The notes below the pieces were generated by a model that saw only the letters and a program-made list of their open reading frames with translations, had not been told where the DNA came from and ran no database searches. The position numbers and the translations under genes are program-made. Below are positions 16,938 through 26,042 of a stretch of 64,000 nt of DNA, piece after piece. Numbering within the stretch: position 1 is the stretch's first letter; each line of letters starts with the position of its first letter. The stretch is from NCBI RefSeq assembly GCF_000242615.2, contig NZ_KI912268.1, positions 139,229 through 203,228 of the forward strand, written 5' to 3'. The stretch is from Holophaga foetida DSM 6591. GTDB taxonomy: Bacteria; Acidobacteriota; Holophagae; Holophagales; Holophagaceae.

Positions 16938-18194
16938 ATGGATACTTCCCAGCTGTTTTCCATCGGGCTCGCCTTTCTTGCCGGAGCCGGGGCGATGGCG
17001 CTCCTGGCCAAGGCCCGGCGTCCGCTTTCCGTCCAGGACATCGAGGATGCCCATCAGCGCCTGCGTCAGGAATTCCATGACTCCCAGGGCCGAGTGGTCC
17101 AGGCCTTCGCCCAGGGGACCGAATCCCAGGGGCGTCAGGTCCAGGATGCCCTGGCCATGGGGCGCTCCGAGCAGGGGCGTCACCTGGAGGCCATGCAGCT
17201 TCGGCTGGAGCGCGGTCTGGAGCTCCTGCGGGGCACCACGGAGGAGCGGCTGGAGCGGATGCGCCAATCCATGGACGAGCGTCTGCGCACGAGTCTGGAT
17301 CAGCGCCTGGGGGAGAGCTTCCGCCAGGTGAGTGAGCGCCTGGAATCGGTTCACCGCGGCCTGGGGGAGATGGCGAGTCTGGCCCAGGACGTGGGGGGGC
17401 TCAAACGGGTTCTCAGCAACGTCAAGAGCCGAGGTGTGCTGGGGGAAGTCCAGTTGGGGGCCGTGCTCGAGCAGTTCCTGGCCCCTGGGCAGTTCGAGAC
17501 GCAAAAGCGCCTGGTTGCGGGCTCCCGGGAGGCCGTGGACTTTGCGGTGCGCCTCCCCGGTCCGGAAGGGGAGCCTGTCTGGATCCCCATTGATGCCAAG
17601 TTCCCTCTGGAGGACTATCAGCGGCTCCAGGAGGCGAGGGATCGGGGGGACCAGGATGGGGCGAATCGGGCTGGGGCGGAGCTGGAGCGGCGAGTCCTGC
17701 TGGAAGCTGTAAAAATAAACGGTAAATATATTTTGCCACCTCACACTACGGACTTTGCTCTCCTCTTCGTGCCCACCGAAGGGCTCTATGCGGAAATTCT
17801 CGGGCGCCCAGGGCTGTTTGACCGCATTCATCGGAAGCAGCGGGTGGTTGTGGTCGGACCCACCAATCTGTGTGCTTTTCTGAGCAGTCTCCAGGCTGGC
17901 TTTGCCAGCCATGCCATCAGCCAGCGGAGTGGCGAGGTCTGGAAGGTACTGGGGGAGGTCAAGGCTGAGTTCCAGCGCTTCGGTGTCTGGATCCAGGGGG
18001 TCCAGTCCAAACTGCAGGCCGCAACCCGGGAGATGGACAAGGTCGGTGTCCGGACTCGCCAGATGGAGCGGAAGCTTCAGGGAGTGGCTGAGATGCCGGT
18101 GTCCAGCGAGCTGTCTTTCGAGGCAGAACCAGGAGCTGAAGGGCCTTTTTTGGCATCCTTTGAAGCTCTGGAAGAATCGGAATCGGTAGATTAG
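16938..18194 (+). CDS. rmuC: DNA recombination protein RmuC
   Basis: 418 residues. An N-terminal membrane anchor (SIGLAFLAGAGAMALLA) is followed by a long coiled coil (about 35-165, rich in Gln, Arg and Glu) and the RmuC nuclease-like domain (GVLGEVQLGAVLEQFL, DFAVRLPG, IPIDAKFPLEDYQRL, LLFVPTEGLYAE). RmuC limits inversions at short inverted repeats in E. coli. The coding sequence holds a sharp A/T-rich patch at 17709-17735, in otherwise GC-rich DNA, at the conserved VKINGKYILPPH segment. It lies four bases after tsaE. Confidence 0.92.
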   Translation: MDTSQLFSIGLAFLAGAGAMALLAKARRPLSVQDIEDAHQRLRQEFHDSQGRVVQAFAQGTESQGRQVQDALAMGRSEQGRHLEAMQLRLERGLELLRGTTEERLERMRQSMDERLRTSLDQRLGESFRQVSERLESVHRGLGEMASLAQDVGGLKRVLSNVKSRGVLGEVQLGAVLEQFLAPGQFETQKRLVAGSREAVDFAVRLPGPEGEPVWIPIDAKFPLEDYQRLQEARDRGDQDGANRAGAELERRVLLEAVKINGKYILPPHTTDFALLFVPTEGLYAEILGRPGLFDRIHRKQRVVVVGPTNLCAFLSSLQAGFASHAISQRSGEVWKVLGEVKAEFQRFGVWIQGVQSKLQAATREMDKVGVRTRQMERKLQGVAEMPVSSELSFEAEPGAEGPFLASFEALEESESVD

Positions 18195-18296
18195 GACTTA
18201 TTTGGTTTCTTTTTTGGTTGTTTTTTGACCTAAATTTAGAAATACGTGTGTTGAGGCCGATGGGGTTCGGATAGGATTGCTTCCTGGAGGATGACC

Positions 18297-19766
18297 ATGG
18301 TTTCTGTTGATATCAATTCCCAGCCCGGGAAGGACTTCTCTGGAGATGCCCTCATCGTGCCGGTCTTCTCCGGGCGTGAACGGCACCGTCTTCCCCTGGC
18401 CATCAGCAAGGTCGCCCGCCAGGTGATGGATGAGAGCGATTTCAAGGCGGACTACCTGGAACTGGTGCCTCTCCATCATCCCAATGGCGTCAAGGACACT
18501 CGCTGGATGGTCCTTGTGGGATTGGGCGAGGAGGAGGCTGTTACCCCCAACAAGATCCGCAAGGCCGTGGGGGCCGCCGCCCGCTCCTGCCTCAAGAAGG
18601 GCTGGAAGAAGGTGGGTGTCATTTCTCCCTCCACCTCCAATATGGAGCATGATGAAGTTCAGGCTGCGGTGCTGGAGGGGGTCCTCCTGGCCAACTTTGA
18701 CACTGCCGCCTTCAAAGGCAAGCCTGAGCCCAAGGCCTTCGAGAAGGTGGAGGTCTTCACCAACGGTGATGACACCCGCAAGGCCCGCCGCCGCCTTCCC
18801 CAGATCCAGGCCGGTGTGGCCGCCTGCCATCGCGTCCGCGAGCTGACCAACACCCCCCCCTCCAACCTGAGCCCCGAAGTCTTTGCCGAATTGGCCAAGA
18901 AGCTGGGCAAGGAGCATAAGGTGGCTGTGGAAGTGCTCGATCCTGAGGCCCTGGCCAAGGGGAATTTCAATGGTGTCCTGGCTGTGGGCCAGGGGTCCGC
19001 CAAGACCCCTCGGGTTGTGACGCTGGAATACAAGCCCAAGGAGAAGGCCAAGAGGCACATCGTCCTGGTGGGCAAGGGGGTCTGCTTCGATTCAGGCGGC
19101 CTTTCCCTGAAGGATGCCAAGGGCATGGAAACCATGAAGGACGACATGACCGGTGCCGCCATCGTGCTGGCCACCGTCATGGCCTGCGCCGAACTGGATG
19201 CCTCCGTGCAGGTCACGGGCATCCTTGGGCTCGTTGAGAACATGCCCTCGGGTTCCGCGTACAAGCCCGGAGACGTGATCCGCAGCCGCAGCGGCAAGAC
19301 CATCGAGGTCCTGAACACGGATGCCGAGGGACGCCTCGTGCTCGCGGATCTTCTGGACTACGCCGCGGAGTTCCAGGGTGACCACGTCGTGGATCTGGCC
19401 ACCCTTACCGGCGCCTGCCTGGTGGCCCTGGGAGAAGGCGTCTCGGGCATCATGGGCACCGATCAGAAGCTGGTGGACCGTCTCATGGACGCCGGGGCCG
19501 CCGTGGGTGAGCACCTCTGGCAGCTCCCCCTGGTGGAGGAATACCGGGAATCCATCAAGAGCCAGATCGCCGATCTCAAGAACTCGGCTGGTTCCCGCTG
19601 GGGCGGCGCCATCACCGCCGGCCTCTTCCTCAAGGAGTTCGCGAAGAACGACTCCTGGGCCCATGTGGATCTCAGCAGCTGCTGGGCATCCACCGAGAAG
19701 GACTTCCGTACCCAGGGCGGGACCGGCGAGGGGCCGCGCTGGCTTCTGGAATGGATCCTTGCGTAA
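18297..19766 (+). CDS. pepA: Leucyl aminopeptidase (M17 family)
   Basis: 489 residues. The C-terminal catalytic domain has GKGVCFDSGGLSLK, MKDDMTGAA and the family signature NTDAEGRLVLAD, which supply the two-metal site. It removes N-terminal residues from peptides in the cytosol; some members also bind DNA. The ATG at 18297 has GGAGG six bases upstream, while the ATG at 18291 directly abuts it and is less likely. The upstream 100 bases are T-rich with a CTAAATTTAG palindrome (18230-18239). The downstream gene is an HU/IHF protein with its own probable promoter. Confidence 0.94.
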   Translation: MVSVDINSQPGKDFSGDALIVPVFSGRERHRLPLAISKVARQVMDESDFKADYLELVPLHHPNGVKDTRWMVLVGLGEEEAVTPNKIRKAVGAAARSCLKKGWKKVGVISPSTSNMEHDEVQAAVLEGVLLANFDTAAFKGKPEPKAFEKVEVFTNGDDTRKARRRLPQIQAGVAACHRVRELTNTPPSNLSPEVFAELAKKLGKEHKVAVEVLDPEALAKGNFNGVLAVGQGSAKTPRVVTLEYKPKEKAKRHIVLVGKGVCFDSGGLSLKDAKGMETMKDDMTGAAIVLATVMACAELDASVQVTGILGLVENMPSGSAYKPGDVIRSRSGKTIEVLNTDAEGRLVLADLLDYAAEFQGDHVVDLATLTGACLVALGEGVSGIMGTDQKLVDRLMDAGAAVGEHLWQLPLVEEYRESIKSQIADLKNSAGSRWGGAITAGLFLKEFAKNDSWAHVDLSSCWASTEKDFRTQGGTGEGPRWLLEWILA

Positions 19767-19832
19767 GATATTTGATTAGTAGAAACGCTTTGATTCATTA
19801 TTTTAATGTTTCTCATGTTTCGTACTTGTCTC

Positions 19833-19861
19833 TTGACCCACGGGAGTGTTGTTGCTTCTAT
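19833..19861 (+). promoter_or_regulatory. Possible sigma70 promoter of the HU/IHF gene
   Basis: TTGACC at 19833-19838 and TTCTAT at 19856-19861 are 17 bases apart in the A/T-rich gap between pepA and the HU/IHF-like gene. The -35 is strong and the -10 is weak. Confidence 0.35.
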
Positions 19862-19898
19862 GGATAAACGACCCCAATAGCTATTTTCGGAGCACACC

Positions 19899-20204
19899 AT
19901 GGAAGCCGTGGAAACTTTGACCAAGGCTGATCTTGCCAAGCACTTGATGGAAAACTTGGAATTTTCCAAGAAGGATGCGGACGAACTGGTGAACACCTTT
20001 CTCGAAAGCATCATCGGATCCCTGAGGGATGGGGACGGTGTCGAGTTGCGAGGTTTCGGCAGCTTCCGTCTCCGTGACCGGAAGGCCCGCCAGGGGCGCA
20101 ATCCCCGTAGTGGCGAGACCATTGCCGTGCCCTCCAAGCGGGTGGTCTACTTCAAGCTGGGCAAGGAGCTGCGGAGCAAGCTCATCGACGAGGACGAGGA
20201 TTGA
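19899..20204 (+). CDS. HU/IHF family DNA-bending protein
   Basis: 101 residues. The family signature is clear: LTKADLAKHLMENL at the N terminus, VELRGFGSFRLRDRKARQGRNPRSGE with the DNA-intercalating arm, then VPSKRVVYFKLGKELR. It reads more like IHF (RNPRSGE, KxxVYFKxGKEL) than HU, and carries an acidic tail (DEDED). It compacts or bends DNA, and IHF commonly assists sigma54 promoters, of which this window has two. It is followed by a strong terminator. Confidence 0.9.
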   Translation: MEAVETLTKADLAKHLMENLEFSKKDADELVNTFLESIIGSLRDGDGVELRGFGSFRLRDRKARQGRNPRSGETIAVPSKRVVYFKLGKELRSKLIDEDED

Positions 20205-20218
20205 TCCCTGTTCTTTGT

Positions 20219-20262
20219 AAATAAATGAGAAGGGGGCCGTTAGGCCCCCTTCTCATTTATTT
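20219..20262. terminator. Strong bidirectional terminator
   Basis: A 20-bp perfect stem (20219-20238 with 20243-20262) with a 4-base loop has a GC-rich top and A/T-rich base. T-runs therefore follow on both strands. It separates the convergent HU/IHF and DEAD-box helicase genes. Confidence 0.95.
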
Positions 20263-20271
20263 GCGTGGCCT

Positions 20272-21819
20272 TCAGTCGGCCTTGTTTCTCTTCACGAAAC
20301 CGGGGCCGCTCTTGCGTTCGGTCACGGGCCGATCCTTGTGGAATGGCTTGCGGGGGCCGAATGCCCGGTCTTCAGGCTTCCGGGGGCCACGGGGGGCGGC
20401 ACTGGAGGTCTCCCGACCGGCATAGGGCTTCCTGTCGGAAGTGGCCTTGGGGCCGTCGGCACTCCAGCCAGTGCGCTCGCCGGGCCTGGGCTTGAAGGGG
20501 CGGGCCAGCTTGGCTTCCATTTCCTTGGGATCAGGCATGCGGTACCCTGCATGGGACTGGCCATCTGTGAGAGAAACCAGTGCGGCCACCAGTTCGACTG
20601 GGTCCGTGCTCTCCAGGAGGCGCTTGGCCAGCTCACGGTGGCTTTCCGCCTTGATTTCCTTGAGCCGGAGGGCCAGGCGGGTCTCCTTGGCCTCGCGGAT
20701 CTCCTCCTGGGTGGGCACGGGGCGCCAGGCCAGCTGGAGGCCGACACGACGGCCCCAGGCCATCAGGATGCGGGATTCCTTCTGCCCCACGAGGGCGAGG
20801 CTGGTGCCCTTGGCGCCGGCTCGGCCTGTGCGGCCCGAGCGGTGGACGTAGCTTTCGACCTGGGTGGGGATCCCCAGGTGGACCACCAGGGGCAGACCCT
20901 CGATGTCCAGGCCCCGGGCGGCTACGTCGGTTGCCACCAGGATGTGGAGCTTGCCGGTCTTGAAGTTGTTCAGGATGCGGTTCCGGGCGGCCTGGGCCAG
21001 ATCACCGTGGAGGTGGTCTGCCGAGAGACCTGCCTCGCGGAGCATCTGGGCCACTTCCTCGGTCTGGGCCTTGGTCTTGGTGAAGACCAGGGCGGCGGAG
21101 GGGTCATCCTGGAGCAGGATGTTGACCAGGGCCCTGGACTGATAGGGTTCAGCCACCAGGCAGGGGGTGTGGGTGATGTCAGCGTGGGAGGTGGCGGGGC
21201 CATCGTTAAGCTGGGCGCGGTGGGGATTCTTGAGGAAGCGCTGGGCCAGGGCGGCGATGGGGCCGGGCAGGGTGGCGGAGAAGAGGTAGGTCTGGGGCCG
21301 ATTTCCCAGGCGGGAGAGGATCTTCTCCACATCTTCCAGGAATCCCATGTTCAGCATTTCGTCGCACTCGTCGAGCACGACCATGGTGGCCTGGGAGAGA
21401 TCGAGGGAACCCTGTTCCAGGTGGTCCATGGTGCGGCCGGGGGTGCCCACGATGACCCGGGCGCCGTATTTCAGGGCCTTGAGCTGGGGGCCGTAGCTCA
21501 TGCCGCCCACGAGCTCGGCCAGATCCAGCTGGGGGACCACACTGGACAGCTCGGCCGCCACCTGCTGGGCCAGTTCCCGGGTGGGGGTCAGGATGAGGGC
21601 CTGGGCAAAGCGGTCTGGATGGAGGCGGTGGAGCAGGGGGAGGCCGAAGGCCAGGGTCTTGCCGCTGCCGGTGCGGCTCTGGACCAGCAGGTCACGTCCT
21701 TCAAGGCCGGGCTGGTAGCACTCTGCCTGAACGGGCGTAGGGGTGTGGAAACCGCGCCGTTCCAGGGCGGCAAGAATAGGTTCGCTGCAGCCCAGGGCTG
21801 CGAAGGTGATTGTGCTCAA
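20272..21819 (-). CDS. DEAD-box-type ATP-dependent RNA helicase
   Basis: 515 residues from the TTG at 21819, which has GGGAG five bases upstream. Motifs in order: Q motif region (FHTPTPVQAECYQ), I SRTGSGKT, Ia PTRELAQQ, Ib TPGR, II DECD (Cys in place of Ala), III SAT, VI HRSGRTGRAG. The last 90 residues are basic and Arg/Lys/Gly/Pro-rich, an RNA-binding tail. It probably remodels structured RNA in ribosome assembly or mRNA decay. A longer open frame upstream lacks family similarity and would overlap the divergent SixA region. Confidence 0.92.
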   Translation of the reverse strand: MSTITFAALGCSEPILAALERRGFHTPTPVQAECYQPGLEGRDLLVQSRTGSGKTLAFGLPLLHRLHPDRFAQALILTPTRELAQQVAAELSSVVPQLDLAELVGGMSYGPQLKALKYGARVIVGTPGRTMDHLEQGSLDLSQATMVVLDECDEMLNMGFLEDVEKILSRLGNRPQTYLFSATLPGPIAALAQRFLKNPHRAQLNDGPATSHADITHTPCLVAEPYQSRALVNILLQDDPSAALVFTKTKAQTEEVAQMLREAGLSADHLHGDLAQAARNRILNNFKTGKLHILVATDVAARGLDIEGLPLVVHLGIPTQVESYVHRSGRTGRAGAKGTSLALVGQKESRILMAWGRRVGLQLAWRPVPTQEEIREAKETRLALRLKEIKAESHRELAKRLLESTDPVELVAALVSLTDGQSHAGYRMPDPKEMEAKLARPFKPRPGERTGWSADGPKATSDRKPYAGRETSSAAPRGPRKPEDRAFGPRKPFHKDRPVTERKSGPGFVKRNKAD

Positions 21820-21952
21820 GTGTGTCTCCCGGGCGCTCGCCGAACGGGAATGGCGAAAAACGCCAGCCGGACTTGGCCCAATCAAGCAGTATCCCACTCA
21901 AGCGGGGAAAAGGCCATGGAAAAAATGCCAGGCGGCATGCGATGATCACCCC

Positions 21953-22438
21953 ATGATCACCCTGCTGCTTATTCGACACGGCATCGCGGAAGACCCCAAG
22001 CGAGGCCAGCGCGATTCGGAACGCGCTTTGACGGCAGAGGGCTGGGCCCGCACCAGGGCAGCTATGCAGGGACTTGTGGCCCGCGGATTTGTTCCTAGCA
22101 GGGGATACAGCAGTCCCTACCGCAGGGCTGCTGAAACGCTGCTCTGCCTCAAGGAGGCCGCTCCGGAAGGCTTCAGGGCCGACTACTGCGAGGATCTGGT
22201 GCCCGAGGGGCGTCCTCTGGATGTGGAATACTGGCTCCGGGGGCTTCTGGCCGAAGCCGAAGTCCCCGCCACCCTGGCTCTGGTCAGTCATCAGCCGCTC
22301 CTGTCAGATTTGATCCATCACCTCACAGGGCGCTTTGTTGATGTCAAGAAGGCCAGTTGCACCGTCCTCCATTGGGGGGAGCGGGGCTTCGAGTTCGCCC
22401 TTCATCTGACGCCTTCCGAGCTTCGGGCGGGGGTCTGA
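21953..22438 (+). CDS. SixA-type phosphohistidine phosphatase
   Basis: 161 residues of the histidine phosphatase superfamily. The catalytic LIRHGIAED is at residues 6-14, the Arg/His pair region is SSPYRRAAETL, and LALVSHQPLL carries the second His. The small size and RHGIAED signature fit SixA, which dephosphorylates phosphohistidine on Hpt-type domains. An Hpt protein is encoded at 14.6 kb in this window. The start ATG at 21953 is set by the family N terminus. It is divergent from the helicase gene. The context gives no partner. Confidence 0.85.
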   Translation: MITLLLIRHGIAEDPKRGQRDSERALTAEGWARTRAAMQGLVARGFVPSRGYSSPYRRAAETLLCLKEAAPEGFRADYCEDLVPEGRPLDVEYWLRGLLAEAEVPATLALVSHQPLLSDLIHHLTGRFVDVKKASCTVLHWGERGFEFALHLTPSELRAGV

Positions 22439-22535
22439 ATGCCCGGAATTAGAGTGGCAAAAGCTCCGAGAAGGCGGCATACTGTGAAATCCTACCGCAG
22501 AGACTGTCGGCTCTTCCCCAAGGGGGGGGATACCA

Positions 22536-23837
22536 ATGCCTATTGAAAAAATTGCTACAGCTGTCCTCAATCTTCATGATCTGAAGGAACAATCCATTGG
22601 CCGATTGGCCGAGATGGCGAAGGCCTATGGCATCGAGAACCCCCTGTCACTGAGGAAACAGGAGCTGATCTTCCGACTCTTGGAGGCTCAGGCCGCCAAG
22701 GAAGGTCTCTTCTTCGCCGAGGGGGTCCTGGAGGTCCTTCCCGAGGGTTTCGGCTTCCTGAGGGCCCCCGAGTTCAACTACCTGGCCGGTTCCGATGACA
22801 TCTACGTTTCTCCGAGCCAGATCCGGAAGTTCAACCTCAAGAGCGGTGACACCCTCTCCGGGATGATCCGACCCCCCAAGAATGAGGAGAAGTTCTTCGC
22901 CCTCCTGCGGGTGGATGCGGTCAACTTCGACCCCCCTGCCTTGGCCAAGGAACGCCTTCACTTCGACAGTCTGGTGCCCCTGTACCCCACCCAGATGCTC
23001 AAGATGGAGCGGGACCCCCAGGAACTGAGCACCCGGGTCATGGACCTGATGACTCCCCTGGGCAAGGGACAGCGTGCCCTCATCGTGGCGCCTCCCCGCA
23101 CCGGCAAGACCGTGCTCATGCAGAACATCGCCAACTCCATCACGGCGAACCACCCCGAGGTCTTTCTCATCGTGCTTCTCATTGATGAGCGCCCCGAGGA
23201 AGTGACGGACATGCAGCGAAATGTGCGCGGCGAGGTCATCTCCAGCACCTTTGATGAGAGTCCCACCCGTCACGTCCAGGTGGCCGAGATGGTCATCGAG
23301 AAGGCCAAGCGCCTGGTAGAGCACAAGAAGGACGTGGTGATCCTCCTTGATTCCATCACCCGCCTGGCCCGGGCTTACAACACGGTGGTACCGCCCTCCG
23401 GAAAGGTTCTCTCCGGCGGCGTGGACAGCAACGCCCTTCAGCGCCCCAAGCGCTTCTTCGGCGCCGCCCGCAACATCGAAGGGGGCGGGAGCCTCACGAT
23501 CATCGCCACGGCTTTGGTGGAGACCGGCAGCCGCATGGACGACGTGATCTTCGAGGAGTTCAAGGGCACCGGCAACAGCGAGATCGTGCTGGACCGCAAG
23601 CTTAGTGACAAGCGGATCTTCCCGGCCATGGACATCTTCCGCAGCGGCACCCGCAAGGAGGATCTCCTTATCGACGCCGCCAAGCTCCAGAAGATCTGGG
23701 TGCTGCGCAAGATCCTATCTGGCTCGGGACCTGTGGAGAGCATGGAGCTCCTCATCGATCGCCTGGGCAAGGCCAAGAACAACGACGACTTCCTGAGCAG
23801 CATGCAGGAGCCCGCCGGTCGCCGCGAGCGGGGGTAG
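22536..23837 (+). CDS. rho: Transcription termination factor Rho
   Basis: 433 residues. The N-terminal helical domain ([27 protein letters not shown]) leads to the CSD RNA-binding domain ([24 protein letters not shown]). The ATPase core has APPRTGKT, the [12 protein letters not shown] catalytic segment and the [12 protein letters not shown]-loop. It is an RNA-dependent helicase that releases RNA polymerase. It starts after a run of eight G. A small hairpin (23835-23841 with 23850-23856) at the stop separates it from the convergent glycosyltransferase. Confidence 0.97.
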   Translation: MPIEKIATAVLNLHDLKEQSIGRLAEMAKAYGIENPLSLRKQELIFRLLEAQAAKEGLFFAEGVLEVLPEGFGFLRAPEFNYLAGSDDIYVSPSQIRKFNLKSGDTLSGMIRPPKNEEKFFALLRVDAVNFDPPALAKERLHFDSLVPLYPTQMLKMERDPQELSTRVMDLMTPLGKGQRALIVAPPRTGKTVLMQNIANSITANHPEVFLIVLLIDERPEEVTDMQRNVRGEVISSTFDESPTRHVQVAEMVIEKAKRLVEHKKDVVILLDSITRLARAYNTVVPPSGKVLSGGVDSNALQRPKRFFGAARNIEGGGSLTIIATALVETGSRMDDVIFEEFKGTGNSEIVLDRKLSDKRIFPAMDIFRSGTRKEDLLIDAAKLQKIWVLRKILSGSGPVESMELLIDRLGKAKNNDDFLSSMQEPAGRRERG

Positions 23838-23853
23838 GTCCTTTCATGGGGAC

Positions 23854-25011
23854 CTAAGCGACGAGGCGTCTCCAGCGCTTTCCAAGGCTTCTGATGAGGC
23901 GGGAACCCAGTCTCTGGAGGCTCTGGAGCAGCGTTTGCCTGTGCTTGGCGGCTGGGTGCTCTCCTAGAAGTTTATGGTGGCGGTGGGTCAGTTGGATGAG
24001 GTCCGTGAACTGGAATGCCGTTGGTGAGGCCGCCCCGGCTGCTAGACGGTGGGCGTCCACGATGGAGAGGTCCCCGGCATCGAAGCCATTCCGTATCAGG
24101 GCCTCCACGGCTGGCCGGATGCCCTCCCTGAAGTCCGCGTTCTTCCGGATATTGCGTGGAGCAAGGTCGGTTGGTTGACCCTCCCCGGGGAGAGAGTGTC
24201 TTTCCCAGAACCGGGCAAGGCGGTTGTCGCAGGCAACTTGGTGGATGAGCTGGTTCTGCCAGCCGTGGCGACGTGGGAGCCCATTGTCGACATGCTTCTT
24301 CCCCTGCTCAGCCTTGCGTTTGAGACGGTCCATTGAAAGCCAGGAAAGGTGCGCAGTGTAGAGAGAGTCGATGCTCACGGATCGCATGGGCTTTCCGGTG
24401 TAATGGACGATGTCGTGGGCCCCTGCGAGGACGCGTATCGAATCGAGATTCCTGAAGATCACTTTCGAAGGGAAGGGGATATGAAAGAGGTTCAGTTTTT
24501 CCTCGTAGATTGCCTGGTAGCGTTCGCTGAATTTCAAGGAAAGATTGGGGTCTGGCAGACCTTCGTAGTGGATGCTTGAGTAGTCCCCCGTGCTGCGCTC
24601 GTTGAAGTTCCGGGGGCAGACAAAATTCCTCAGATTGTAGCGAATGGCGGCGCAGTCCTCAGGAACCCTGGCCAGGATCTCCCTCAGGGAAGTGCGGGGA
24701 GAGGGGAGAAGGAATTCATCGGCGTCGAAGACGTAGAGCCAGTCGGGGTTGGACTGTCTGGCCAGGAGGACCAGGGTGTTGAGCTGGGCTTCCTGAAGGA
24801 AGATACCGTTGTTCTGGTGGAAAACGTGCAGCCGACCGGGCCAAAGGGCCTGTAGGCGCTGCAGGCCCTGGAAGCTTTCGTCCGTACTGGAATCATTCAG
24901 GACGTAGACCTCATCCACGTGATGGATCAGTGCGTGAGTGATGGACAGGGCCAGAATTCCCCACTCGTTCTTGCACTGGATGACGCCGGTGACTCTGGGC
25001 GCTTTGGTCAT
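23854..25011 (-). CDS. Glycosyltransferase family 2-like protein
   Basis: 385 residues. The N terminus GVIQCKNEWGILALSITHAL and the VLNDSSTDESF segment are typical of GT-A folds. The metal-binding DxD reads VFDADEFLLP near residue 95. The middle holds an IRYNLRNFVCPRNFNERS segment found in 'glycosyltransferase family 92/GT2_4' proteins that act on surface glycans. There are no membrane helices. The C-terminal 60 residues are basic. The substrate is unknown. It is convergent with rho (17-base gap). A PilZ protein lies upstream on the same strand. Confidence 0.78.
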   Translation of the reverse strand: MTKAPRVTGVIQCKNEWGILALSITHALIHHVDEVYVLNDSSTDESFQGLQRLQALWPGRLHVFHQNNGIFLQEAQLNTLVLLARQSNPDWLYVFDADEFLLPSPRTSLREILARVPEDCAAIRYNLRNFVCPRNFNERSTGDYSSIHYEGLPDPNLSLKFSERYQAIYEEKLNLFHIPFPSKVIFRNLDSIRVLAGAHDIVHYTGKPMRSVSIDSLYTAHLSWLSMDRLKRKAEQGKKHVDNGLPRRHGWQNQLIHQVACDNRLARFWERHSLPGEGQPTDLAPRNIRKNADFREGIRPAVEALIRNGFDAGDLSIVDAHRLAAGAASPTAFQFTDLIQLTHRHHKLLGEHPAAKHRQTLLQSLQRLGSRLIRSLGKRWRRLVA

Positions 25012-25194
25012 GACTGCTTGGCCTTCTGGTCGTGGGGAGTGCCCAACCGCTCCTTGTTGAGCGGGTTTCTCGGCTTGCCCGTAGGAAATCCGACCATCCT
25101 ACCATGATTCGTGGGGTTTTATTACTGTAACGTTAGTTTTAATAGTGGATACGTTGAGGCTCCGTGGTCGTGCCGGGCGCGGGAGCTCCGCTGA

Positions 25195-25569
25195 TCACTT
25201 CGAACTGGAGGGGTAGGCAGACACGTAAGTGTCTACCCATTCGTAGAAATGGGGGGAGGTGGAAAGGAATGAGATCCCCAGGCCGATGTCACTCCTGGAT
25301 GCGTTTGGAAGCCCAGTCACCACATGGACCACCTGTGAGCAGAAGGGTGCGTTGGGGAGGCCCTTGTGCTCCAGCATGAAGTCCATGAGCAGGTAGCCTT
25401 GCCGGACACTTGGAACCAGTGTCTTCGGAAGTATGGCGAAGCACCCCCCGGCACTCAGGTTCGAAATGGGAATGCCTTTCAGGTCGAGTCCATTGATGCG
25501 AAAACCAACGGTGTGCTCAGAGCCCACTGAAATGCGGCGATATCTCCTCGTGTTCTGGATCTCAACCAA
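25195..25569 (-). CDS. PilZ domain protein (probable c-di-GMP receptor)
   Basis: 124 residues forming a single PilZ domain. The c-di-GMP-binding signatures are present: RRYRR near residues 8-12 (RxxxR) and NLSAGGCF near 37-44 ((D/N)xSxxG). It starts at a TTG with GCGGAGG five bases upstream. It may control motility or glycan export: a glycosyltransferase gene lies downstream and a minor pilin operon lies elsewhere in the window. No target is visible. The only GGDEF-like protein in the window looks catalytically dead. Confidence 0.82.
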   Translation of the reverse strand: MVEIQNTRRYRRISVGSEHTVGFRINGLDLKGIPISNLSAGGCFAILPKTLVPSVRQGYLLMDFMLEHKGLPNAPFCSQVVHVVTGLPNASRSDIGLGISFLSTSPHFYEWVDTYVSAYPSSSK

Positions 25570-25912
25570 CTTGGCCTCCGCTATTGTTCTAGGGGTAGCT
25601 GTCGAGTATTGTATTTATGATTCATCATAATTGGTCACAGTATTAAAAAACAAGCAGATCCAGACGGATGTCATTCGCAGAATCGTTCCATGTCAATTCA
25701 TGCACTTCTATGCGGGTAGCAGGGGGGGCGGCACATCAAGGCTGCCCCACAGATCATCTTCGGCTGTTTGATATCGCAGGATTAGTAATCGGTTCGATGA
25801 TTCGTTTGATCGTTAATCCTTGAAACAGGGGGGGCCAATGGGATCGGGTCGTGTTATTCCGATTGTAATTTTACATTTTTTAAACATATAAATAATACCG
25901 TAGTCGACCAGG
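25570..25912. other. A/T-rich intergenic stretch, no gene seen
   Basis: About 340 bases, clearly poorer in GC than the flanks, with runs such as TTTTACATTTTTTAAACATATAAA near 25870-25893. No reading frame with a ribosome-binding site or family match is seen on either strand. It may hold the promoter of the PilZ gene. Confidence 0.5.
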
Positions 25913-25979
25913 GCGCCTGGAACCCAGGCGCAACCCATGCTGTTGCACGAAACAGCCCCGCCACACAGGGCGGGGCTGT
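25913..25979. repeat. Two stacked hairpins downstream of the flavoprotein gene
   Basis: Arms 25913-25920 with 25924-25931 give an 8-bp stem with a 3-base loop. Arms 25952-25962 with 25969-25979 give an 11-bp stem with a 6-base loop. They precede the terminator at 26001-26040, so three hairpins lie within 130 bases. They may be backup terminators or RNA-stabilising structures. Confidence 0.5.
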
Positions 25980-26000
25980 CTCTGGAATCGGAAAAAATCA

Positions 26001-26040
26001 CGTAGGAGACGGGGCCGCTTCCGCGGCCTCGTCTCCTACG
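26001..26040 (-). terminator. Rho-independent terminator of the redox operon
   Basis: An 18-bp stem with one G-T pair (26001-26018 with 26023-26040) and a TTCC-type 4-base loop is followed on the minus strand by TGATTTTTTCC. It starts two bases after the flavoprotein stop. Confidence 0.95.
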
Positions 26041-26042
26041 TC

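Noticed and set aside
18225..18253. Sigma70 promoter before pepA
   Set aside because: TTGACC at 18225 is good, but no acceptable -10 lies 16-18 bases downstream.
25813..26001. 62-codon minus-strand frame downstream of the flavoprotein gene
   Set aside because: It runs through three hairpins including a strong terminator and has no start signal.
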